A DNA stretch of 5,603 bases. Source: Acidobacteriaceae bacterium (GTDB lineage: Bacteria > Acidobacteriota > Terriglobia > Terriglobales > Acidobacteriaceae). How positions within the stretch are numbered: position 1 is the stretch's first letter; the number at the start of each line of letters is the position of its first letter. The notes under the pieces were generated by a model. The model worked only from the letters and a program-made list of their open reading frames with translations, made no database searches and was not told the DNA's origin. A program made the translations under genes and the position numbers. Location: NCBI GenBank assembly GCA_030040395.1, contig JASHTU010000453.1:1-5603 (forward strand), given 5' to 3'. Below are positions 1-5,603 of this stretch, piece after piece.

Positions 1-3000
1 AACACCGATATCGGGGCCAACGACGGCGAGTACACCGATCTGAGCATCGATGCGGTGGGCGAATTCAAAACCCTCACCGGAAACTACGACGCCGAATACG
101 GCCGCAGCCCCGGGGTGATGATCCTGGTGAACACTAAGAGCGGCGGCCAGAAATTCCATGGCACCGCCTACGAATTCAACCGCAACACCGACTACGACGC
201 CAACAGCTGGTTTAACAACCACGAGGGCATTCCGCGCTCGATTTTGAAGTTTAACCAGTTCGGCGGTAATGTCGGCGGATTCATTCCGATTCCAAAGATT
301 TCGCCGCGTAGCAACAAGAGGGCGTTTTTCTTCTTCAACTATGAGGGCACGCGCGCCAGCGAGCCGAGCGGCGGGTCCTATTACACGATGCCCGTGCCGG
401 GCATGCTGGGACTGGATACTTCCGGCAATAAGTTAAGCTCTGCGGACCTGTCGCCCATGTATCGCCAAGGGCCCATGTGCGCGTATTACAACGGTGGGCC
501 CGCGGGAGCCTGTACGCCGATCGTCGTTCCGGGTTACCAGAGCGATCCGCAAACGAATTCGGCCAAGTTACCGGCCGGCGAGGTGCAGAACGGACAAGCC
601 TTCGTTCCCGGAACGGTCACTTATGACGCTGCCGGAGAGGTGACGGGCGGCACGCCGATTGCAGACAACAATATTCCCTCCTCCCAATTCAACACACAGT
701 ACGCGGCCATGATCAACGACATATCGCCGGGGTATAAAGGGAACTTCGACCGCCCGCTTTACACCAACGGATACGGCGACGAGGAACAGGTCAATTTCCA
801 GGACACGTACGTGTTCTATAAGAACCAGTACGCGGCGCGCGTCGACTACACCTTCGGGCCGAAGGCCAGCGCCTTCTTCCGCTATGTAGACGACCGGCAA
901 GAGGAACACAAGGGCTTCGGCATCTTCTCCGGCCCCAGCTTCCCGATTGTGCCGCAATACCGGGAAAAGCCGGGCAAGAGCTGGGCGTGGGAACTGACGA
1001 ACGTCATTTCTCCGACGATGACCAACGAAGTATCGGTTGGCTGGCTACACCTGACGCAGATTGTCGATGTGGTTCCAGGCACTTCGAAGGCCCTGTATGA
1101 CAAGGCGACGCAGGGCTGGACCGTGAGTGACCTGTATCCGTCCACCAACACGCACGACGTGGCCCCAGCCATTGCGGATGGCACATATGTCAGCACGGGA
1201 GTCTTTCCACCGGGCTGGACTTCCACCGGCAATACGGTGGTGGCTAACGACGACGTCTCCAAGGTCTGGAAGAACCACCTCTTCAAGTTCGGCATCCTGC
1301 TGGATTTGAATGAGAACGGTCAAGAGGGGAGCTGGCAGGAGCCTTTGAGCCTGAGCTTCAACGCCAGCAACCAGAACCCAAGCAACTCAAACAACGGCAT
1401 GGCGAACATGCTGTTAGGAAACATGACGACCACCAGCCAAACGAACGCCTTCGTGTACGGCCATTTCCACATGTTCCAGTATGAGGGCTACGCGCAGGAT
1501 ACCTGGAAGGTGGCGCCGAGGTGGACGCTCGATTATGGCGTTCGTTACCAGTTCCTTGGGCCCACGTACACGACCGGCCAATACCACCAGTACTACTTTG
1601 AGCCGGACATGTACTTGCCTTCGCAGGCAGTCACGCTCGATACCGATTCCAACCTGCCCGGAAATGTTCCAACCCAAGGCACCATCTGCACCCCGGGAAA
1701 TGCCCTGCAGGCCGCGAACGCGCCGGCAAGCGGAGGCTCCTGTGCTGCTGTGGTCAACATGGGCAATCCCTACAACGGCATGGTTCGTGAAGGCACGGAC
1801 GGTTTGCCGAAAGGCGGAATGGATTTTCGCTATAACAATGTCGGTCCGCGCTTTGGCTTTGCGTGGGATGTGTTTGGGAACGGCAAAACGGCCATTCGCG
1901 GTGGGTACGGCATCTTCTACGAGCGCTACCAGCAAAACACCTTCAACTTTGGCGGCATCAGCAACCCACCGGTGGTCTACACGCCGACGATTTACGGGGG
2001 CAACATCGCCAACATCTCCACAGCCGAAGTCAACGCGGCGCCTTTGACTCCCTCAGGCGGTGTGCTGACGGTTTTGCAGAAGGGCATGATTCCCACTACG
2101 GCGGGCTTTAACATCGGCGTCGAGCAGGCGTTGCCGCACAGCATGGCGTTCACTGCGTCCTATATCGGCAACCAGTCCCGGCACCAGATTTACCTGCACG
2201 AGTTAGAGCAGTTGCCGCTGGGATACACCAACGTTCTTAACCCAAACATCCTGGGTACGGTGAACAATGTCACCAATGCGATCCTGCCGTACAAGGGCTA
2301 CAGCTCCATCATCCAAACGGATATGGGCGCGAGCTCGGGTTACAACGCCTTGCAGTTCAAACTCATCCGGCGGTTCAGCAACACCCTGACCATCAACGCC
2401 GACTACACGTTCGCCAAGGCCACCGACTTGGAAGACGTGGATGGGGACCAGAACACCCTTCCGGATTACACGCAACTCGCGAAGTTCTACGCACCCGCGG
2501 GATACGATCGCCGGAACGTGTTCAACGTTCAGTACGTGTATAACTTGCCCAAATTCCAAGGCGACAACAAGCTCGTCCAGGAGACCGCCGGCGGCTGGGA
2601 GATTTCAGGCATCACGCAATTCTGGGGCGGATCGCCCTGCCTCTCGAGCCAGAGTCCCACGGATGACGCCTGCGACCTGAGTGCAACCGGCAACTTGGGC
2701 GACGGCGGATGGGGCCATATCCGTCCGGACTACGTGGGCGGATCGTGGGCGCAGTCGCACTCGCACAACGTGCCAGCGGGGCAGTTCCCGATGTGGTTTA
2801 ACCCCGCGGTCTTCGCGGTTCCCGCCAATGGAAGCTTTGGCAACTTCCACCGCAACACCATCTATGGGCCGGGAATCAACAATTGGAACTTCTCCCTGTT
2901 CAAGAACTTCGCGATCCACGAACAGACCTCGTTCCAGTTGCGGTTCGAGGGTTACAACGTCTTCAACCACACGCAGTGGGCCAACGTCAACACCAGCCTC

Positions 3001-3117
3001 TCCGCGCCTGACGTTGCGGGGACCACGTTCTCCGGCGCGAACGCCGGATCCTCCGGCCAGATCAATTCGGTTCGCGATCCGCGCGAGCTGCAACTCGCGG
3101 CCAAATTCTACTTCTAA
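1..3117 (+). CDS. Oar-like TonB-dependent outer-membrane receptor, 5'-truncated by the window edge
   Basis: Large TonB-dependent receptor, expected to form a 22-strand outer-membrane barrel with an N-terminal plug and to import a substrate using TonB/ExbBD energy; the substrate cannot be read from the sequence. The frame is open from base 1 and encodes 1038 residues before TAA. Codons about 1-50 are the end of the plug: SIDAV (codons 15-19), then NYDAEYGRSPG (28-38) and NTKSGG, followed by HGTAYEFNRN at the plug/barrel junction. The barrel follows, with FFFFNYEG (109-116), many aromatic-rich strands, NNVGPRFGFAWD and GGYGIFYERY in the middle, and RFEGYNVFNHTQW near the end. The last residues, LQLAAKFYF, end in the aromatic residue typical of outer-membrane barrels. 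The missing N-terminus probably holds a signal peptide, a carboxypeptidase-regulatory-like domain and most of the plug, because acidobacterial relatives have this order. No frameshift is visible. A GTG at 55 is not the true start, since the plug motif runs through it. A strong hairpin terminator follows the stop. Confidence 0.93.
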   Translation, partial: NTDIGANDGEYTDLSIDAVGEFKTLTGNYDAEYGRSPGVMILVNTKSGGQKFHGTAYEFNRNTDYDANSWFNNHEGIPRSILKFNQFGGNVGGFIPIPKISPRSNKRAFFFFNYEGTRASEPSGGSYYTMPVPGMLGLDTSGNKLSSADLSPMYRQGPMCAYYNGGPAGACTPIVVPGYQSDPQTNSAKLPAGEVQNGQAFVPGTVTYDAAGEVTGGTPIADNNIPSSQFNTQYAAMINDISPGYKGNFDRPLYTNGYGDEEQVNFQDTYVFYKNQYAARVDYTFGPKASAFFRYVDDRQEEHKGFGIFSGPSFPIVPQYREKPGKSWAWELTNVISPTMTNEVSVGWLHLTQIVDVVPGTSKALYDKATQGWTVSDLYPSTNTHDVAPAIADGTYVSTGVFPPGWTSTGNTVVANDDVSKVWKNHLFKFGILLDLNENGQEGSWQEPLSLSFNASNQNPSNSNNGMANMLLGNMTTTSQTNAFVYGHFHMFQYEGYAQDTWKVAPRWTLDYGVRYQFLGPTYTTGQYHQYYFEPDMYLPSQAVTLDTDSNLPGNVPTQGTICTPGNALQAANAPASGGSCAAVVNMGNPYNGMVREGTDGLPKGGMDFRYNNVGPRFGFAWDVFGNGKTAIRGGYGIFYERYQQNTFNFGGISNPPVVYTPTIYGGNIANISTAEVNAAPLTPSGGVLTVLQKGMIPTTAGFNIGVEQALPHSMAFTASYIGNQSRHQIYLHELEQLPLGYTNVLNPNILGTVNNVTNAILPYKGYSSIIQTDMGASSGYNALQFKLIRRFSNTLTINADYTFAKATDLEDVDGDQNTLPDYTQLAKFYAPAGYDRRNVFNVQYVYNLPKFQGDNKLVQETAGGWEISGITQFWGGSPCLSSQSPTDDACDLSATGNLGDGGWGHIRPDYVGGSWAQSHSHNVPAGQFPMWFNPAVFAVPANGSFGNFHRNTIYGPGINNWNFSLFKNFAIHEQTSFQLRFEGYNVFNHTQWANVNTSLSAPDVAGTTFSGANAGSSGQINSVRDPRELQLAAKFYF

Positions 3118-3134
3118 CCTTGCTGCTCCAACCG

Positions 3135-3175
3135 AAGAAGCCGGACTCATTGCGGGTCCGGCTTCTTTATTTGTG
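3135..3175 (+). terminator. Intrinsic terminator after the TonB-dependent receptor gene
   Basis: A perfect 12-bp inverted repeat, AAGAAGCCGGAC (3135-3146) and GTCCGGCTTCTT (3156-3167), encloses a 9-base loop. A moderately T-rich stretch (TATTTGTG) follows. It starts 17 bases after the receptor stop codon. The trailing T-rich tract is only on the plus strand, so it should act on plus-strand transcription. The U-tract is broken by an A and then G residues, so some read-through into the next gene is possible. Confidence 0.85.
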
Positions 3176-3198
3176 TCATACTTTTTTCGGATGGGAAG

Positions 3199-3235
3199 GA
3201 CGCCGGGCGCGGCGTCAAGGGCGCGATTTCCGCGC
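3199..3235 (+). promoter_or_regulatory. Tandem GC-rich hairpins in the leader of the TPR gene
   Basis: Two adjacent perfect inverted repeats lie just upstream of the TPR gene. The first is GACGCC (3199-3204) with GGCGTC (3211-3216) and a 6-base loop. The second is GCGCG (3221-3225) with CGCGC (3231-3235) and a 5-base loop. The second ends immediately before the only Shine-Dalgarno-like AGG (3236-3238), which sits 8 bases from the ATG. They could shape translation initiation or be an operator, or they may simply reflect GC-rich sequence. I see no convincing -35/-10 pair in this gap. Confidence 0.35.
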
Positions 3236-3246
3236 AGGTTCTGTTC

Positions 3247-4416
3247 ATGAAGCTTCTTGTCGTTGCTCTTGCGATCGCTTTGCTGGTGTGGGCGCCTTTT
3301 GGCTTTTGCGCGGGCGCGGATACGGCGAAAGAGATGTTCGACGCGGCCGTGCAGGCAATGCAGGCAGGGAACTATCAGCAGGCCGAAACGGGATTCCGCA
3401 AGATCCTGGCGCTCGATCCGCACAACGTGAGCGCGCTGGCCAACCTAGGCATCGCATACGCCAAGACCCGCCGCTACACCGAGGCGATCGACGAATACAA
3501 GAAGGCGTTGAGCGTGGACCCGGGTCAGGCGGAAATCCAGCTCAATCTCGGCTTGGCCTACATGAAAGAGGATGACTATGCGGATGCGCTGTCTTATTTC
3601 CGGCAGCTGTACGATCGCGATGCGTCCAACCCCAAAGTGACCATGCTGTTGGCCACCTGCCTTATCTCTAGCGGCCATGCGGACCAAGGCGCCGGCTTGC
3701 TGGAGCCGTTAACGCTGGCCAACCCGGGAGACGCGACCGCGCTCTATTTGTTGGGTCTGGCCTATACGCGAGCGGGCCAAGCCGATCGAGCCAAGGAAAC
3801 CTTCACCAAGCTGTTTGCCACCGCGGCTACGCCCGCCCAAACCAATTTTCTGATGGGCGAGGCCTATGCTGACGCCACCGATTACCCCAAGGCGGAGCAA
3901 GCCTTTGAGGCCGTGGTGCAGGCGGATGCATCGTTTCCCGGAGCCCATCGCGAACTGGGCAAGGCATTCCTTGGAGAGAACAAGAACGCCGACGCCGAGC
4001 GGGAGCTGCGACTGGCCATCCGGGATAATCCCGAAGATGGGGACGCCTATTATTACTTGGGCGCGATGCTGGTTCAATCGGAGCGCTACCAGGACGGACT
4101 TCCGCTTCTCGAGAAGGCGAGCGGCCTGATGCCGGGGGCATGGGCCACTTATTTTTACATGGGGAAAGCAGAGCTGCTGCTCGGCCACGCGGATGCGTCG
4201 GCGCCTCTACTGCGGAAAGCCACGGAGATGAACCCGGACGATGCGGGATCGTTTTATCTGCTTGCGCGCGCGCTGAGGGCGGAAGGCCGGACGCAAGCGG
4301 CCGCTGAAGCGCTGCGGCGCGTGGCGGCCTTGCACGAGACAGACCTGAACGTGGAAAGACGCGCATTGCGAGATGCAGGCATTGTGAAGAATGGCGGCGC
4401 GGAAAGCGGACCTTGA
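3247..4416 (+). CDS. Exported tetratricopeptide-repeat protein with ten tandem TPRs
   Basis: A 389-residue protein that is almost entirely TPR scaffold; TPRs bind other proteins or peptides, and no catalytic domain is visible. Residues 1-24 form a signal peptide: MK, a hydrophobic core (LLVVALAIALLVW) and an AGA before D25, consistent with signal peptidase I. C21 is preceded by FGF, which does not fit a lipobox, so a soluble periplasmic or secreted protein is more likely than a lipoprotein. Ten 34-residue repeats run without gaps from residue 27 to 366, with the position-8 small residue at 34, 68, 102, 136, 170, 204, 238, 272, 306 and 340. Repeats 2 and 3 are closest to consensus (NLGIAY, NLGLAY). 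Residues 367-389 form a short charged tail. ATG 3247 is the first start codon in its frame after the receptor stop and gives the signal peptide directly; its ribosome-binding site is weak (AGG, 3236-3238). The gene follows the receptor but lies behind a terminator, and it converges on the oxidoreductase gene across 57 bases with no T-tailed hairpin. Its partner is unknown. Confidence 0.92.
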   Translation: MKLLVVALAIALLVWAPFGFCAGADTAKEMFDAAVQAMQAGNYQQAETGFRKILALDPHNVSALANLGIAYAKTRRYTEAIDEYKKALSVDPGQAEIQLNLGLAYMKEDDYADALSYFRQLYDRDASNPKVTMLLATCLISSGHADQGAGLLEPLTLANPGDATALYLLGLAYTRAGQADRAKETFTKLFATAATPAQTNFLMGEAYADATDYPKAEQAFEAVVQADASFPGAHRELGKAFLGENKNADAERELRLAIRDNPEDGDAYYYLGAMLVQSERYQDGLPLLEKASGLMPGAWATYFYMGKAELLLGHADASAPLLRKATEMNPDDAGSFYLLARALRAEGRTQAAAEALRRVAALHETDLNVERRALRDAGIVKNGGAESGP

Positions 4417-4473
4417 GATGGAGCGACGGCCGCGCACCGCAATGGACTGCCTTGCACAGCGAGTTGATGCAGC

Positions 4474-5499
4474 TCACGCGGAGGGCAACGGGAGCTTGAC
4501 TTTTTGCCCCTCGGCGCACGAAGCATAGATGGCGCGAACCAACTCGAGGGCGCGGTAGCCCTCCTGCCCCGACGATGCGGCCGGCTGGCCGGCCTTGCAC
4601 GCTTCGCCGAAATCCCGGAACTGCCGTTCGAAAGGCGTGAGCGCGATGGCGAGGGGATTGGAGGCGCCGGATTTCGCTGCCTGGGCTAGAGGCGCGGGCT
4701 CTCCCTTGTCGTCTTGCACGTCCCATGTGGTCAATTGATCGCCGGTGACAATGGCGCTGCCCCGGTCGCCGTGGATTTCGATGCGCTCGGGATATCCCGG
4801 CCACCACGCCGTAGCCGCCTGGATCACGCCGGTTGCGCCCGAGGCGTAGCGGAGCAACGCGCACACCATGTCTTCGGACTCAATCTTGTGCATGGCGCCC
4901 AGTTTCCAATAGCCGAAGACTTCGTCGACTGGTCCGATGAGGTGCAACAGCAGGTCAACCTGATGAACGGCCTGGCTGATAAGCGCGCCACCGCCCTCGC
5001 CGGCCCAACTGCCTTTCACGGGACGGGCGTAATATGCGTCGGTACGCCACCACTTGACATAGGCGTCTGCCTCGAGGATGCGGCCCAACCTGCCGGCGGT
5101 AAGTGCGCGTTTGAGGAACAGAATCGAATCGTCAAAGCGATGTTGGCTAACCACGCCGAGCTGAATGGCCGCCTTGCGGGCTGTGTCGATCATGCGCGCG
5201 GCGATTGCGAGGTCCACGGCCATGGGTTTTTGCACCAGCACATGCTTACCGTGTTGCGCAGCGAGTTCGACTGCGGGCAAACGGTAGCCGGGAAACGTGC
5301 ACACGTCCAGGTAGTCGATGTCGGCGCGGCGGGCAAGCCCCTCCGGAGTGGCGACAAACTCCGCGCCCCAGGTTTCAGCGAACTTGCGTCCGCGTTCGGC
5401 GGTGCCGTCGGTGCAGGCGGTTACCTGGTAGCCGATGTTCTTGTACGCCTGCGCATGCATGCCCGCGATCGCGCCCGTGCCTATGATTCCAACTTTCAT
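4474..5499 (-). CDS. Gfo/Idh/MocA-family NAD(P)-dependent oxidoreductase
   Basis: A complete 341-residue enzyme of the usual family length. Members oxidise or reduce a hydroxyl/keto group on sugars, cyclitols or related compounds using NAD(P); the substrate is not evident here. The N-terminal Rossmann domain (about 1-118) starts MKVGIIGTGAIAGMH, with a GxGxIA dinucleotide loop at 7-12. The conserved catalytic-lysine motif is QKP at 90-92 (K91), where many members have EKP. SQHRFDD lies at 118-124. The C-terminal substrate domain contains KWWRTDAYY (149-157) and GGGALISQAVHQVDLLLH (169-186), with D182 and H186 in the family's D-x3-H active-site spacing. It ends with a beta-sheet region including YPERIEIHGDRGSAIV. 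There is no signal peptide or Tat motif, so it should be cytoplasmic. ATG 5499 is the only start candidate near the N-terminus: the same frame has an upstream stop with no ATG, GTG or TTG between. A strong GGGAGGT site lies 10 bases away. The start overlaps the stop of an upstream open frame as ATGA, suggesting translational coupling. Confidence 0.95.
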   Translation of the reverse strand: MKVGIIGTGAIAGMHAQAYKNIGYQVTACTDGTAERGRKFAETWGAEFVATPEGLARRADIDYLDVCTFPGYRLPAVELAAQHGKHVLVQKPMAVDLAIAARMIDTARKAAIQLGVVSQHRFDDSILFLKRALTAGRLGRILEADAYVKWWRTDAYYARPVKGSWAGEGGGALISQAVHQVDLLLHLIGPVDEVFGYWKLGAMHKIESEDMVCALLRYASGATGVIQAATAWWPGYPERIEIHGDRGSAIVTGDQLTTWDVQDDKGEPAPLAQAAKSGASNPLAIALTPFERQFRDFGEACKAGQPAASSGQEGYRALELVRAIYASCAEGQKVKLPLPSA

Positions 5500-5603
5500 G
5501 AGCTGCCTGACCTCCCGGTTCTGACGGCGCCGCGATGTGAGGAGATTTCAGCGGGCGCAAGGACATCATAAAGCCAGTGCGGCAAAACCTGGTGCTGTCT
5601 TAA
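5496..5603 (-). CDS. Possible C-terminal tail of an upstream gene, cut by the window edge
   Basis: On the minus strand one frame is open from the right edge for 35 codons and ends with TGA at 5498-5496, overlapping the oxidoreductase ATG by four bases (ATGA). The translated start of this tail is LRQHQVLPHWLYDVLAPAE, and it finishes with a polar segment ending in GRSGSS. I do not recognise the family. The overlap geometry and the Shine-Dalgarno within the frame are what an operon partner would show. However, 35 stop-free codons in GC-rich DNA are not strong evidence alone, and about 60% G or C at third positions is not decisive. The other two minus frames contain stops in this stretch. If it is not coding, this is simply the upstream region of the oxidoreductase gene. 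Confidence 0.35.
   Translation of the reverse strand, partial: LRQHQVLPHWLYDVLAPAEISSHRGAVRTGRSGSS
5510..5516 (-). promoter_or_regulatory. Shine-Dalgarno site of the oxidoreductase gene
   Basis: On the minus strand the bases read GGGAGGT, a near-ideal match to the anti-Shine-Dalgarno sequence, with 10 bases between it and the ATG at 5499. It confirms the chosen start and is clearly stronger than the site of the TPR gene. It lies inside the open frame that overlaps the start, as is common for coupled genes. Confidence 0.75.

Noticed and set aside
55..57. GTG as a start codon for the receptor
   Set aside because: The frame is open to base 1 and the upstream codons read like the expected plug sequence running into SIDAV; the visible protein would otherwise lack a signal peptide and plug.
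3115..3246. Receptor and TPR genes are in the same frame, separated by a single TAA with 43 stop-free codons after it, suggesting read-through fusion
   Set aside because: The linker contains the terminator hairpin, the TPR protein begins with its own signal peptide, and a stop-free run of this length is not unusual in GC-rich DNA.
3307..3309. C21 of the TPR protein as a lipidated cysteine
   Set aside because: The preceding residues F-G-F do not match a lipobox, and an AGA signal peptidase I site follows directly.
2605..3423. 272-codon minus-strand open frame across the receptor end and the TPR start
   Set aside because: It runs through the terminator hairpin and two real genes, and its product shows no family features.
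4417..4473. Bidirectional terminator between the convergent TPR and oxidoreductase genes
   Set aside because: Only 4-bp stems without T-tracts could be found on either strand.
3827..4864. 345-codon minus-strand open frame spanning the TPR gene, the convergent gap and the oxidoreductase 3' end
   Set aside because: It is Arg/Pro/Ser-rich low-complexity translation with no recognisable motif, and it overlaps two well-supported genes, so it is a GC-driven shadow.
5565..5570. TATGAT on the minus strand as a -10 box for the oxidoreductase
   Set aside because: It is one mismatch from consensus, but no -35-like sequence lies at 16-18 bases upstream, and the region may be coding.
4714..5571. 285-codon plus-strand open frame antisense to the oxidoreductase
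   Set aside because: It is wholly explained as the complement of a strongly supported enzyme gene; no domain motif or ribosome-binding site of its own was seen.

Overview
The window looks like chromosomal DNA from an Acidobacteriota-type bacterium. The evidence is the GC-rich sequence, a very large Oar-like TonB-dependent receptor whose plug and barrel wording is typical of that phylum, an exported TPR protein directly behind it, and a Gfo/Idh/MocA-family oxidoreductase with a WW/GGGAL/HQVD-type core. The phylum call is inferred from protein style, not from a marker gene. I see no rRNA, tRNA, CRISPR array, insertion sequence, phage gene or attachment site.

Layout: (1) 1-3117, plus strand: the C-terminal 1038 codons of a TonB-dependent outer-membrane receptor, whose N-terminus lies before the window. 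(2) 3118-3246: a 129-base gap with a 12-bp perfect terminator hairpin and then two small GC-rich hairpins in tandem in front of the next gene. (3) 3247-4416, plus strand: a secreted or periplasmic protein made of ten gapless 34-residue TPRs. (4) 4417-4473: a 57-base convergent gap with no terminator I can recognise. (5) 4474-5499, minus strand: a complete cytoplasmic NAD(P)-dependent Gfo/Idh/MocA oxidoreductase with a strong Shine-Dalgarno. (6) 5496-5603, minus strand: an open frame that ends in an ATGA overlap with the oxidoreductase start, possibly the tail of an upstream operon partner.

How the genes may work together: the receptor would move a TonB-dependent substrate across the outer membrane, and the TPR protein, exported by an N-terminal signal peptide, could act as a periplasmic or surface partner. 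That pairing is inference, and the terminator between them argues against simple co-transcription. The oxidoreductase is on the opposite strand and belongs to a separate, probably sugar- or cyclitol-related, transcription unit reading out of the right edge. I found no strong evidence of a wholly new system. The points most worth a second look are the receptor/TPR pairing, the perfect TPR array, the paired cysteines of the receptor and the structured leader of the TPR gene.
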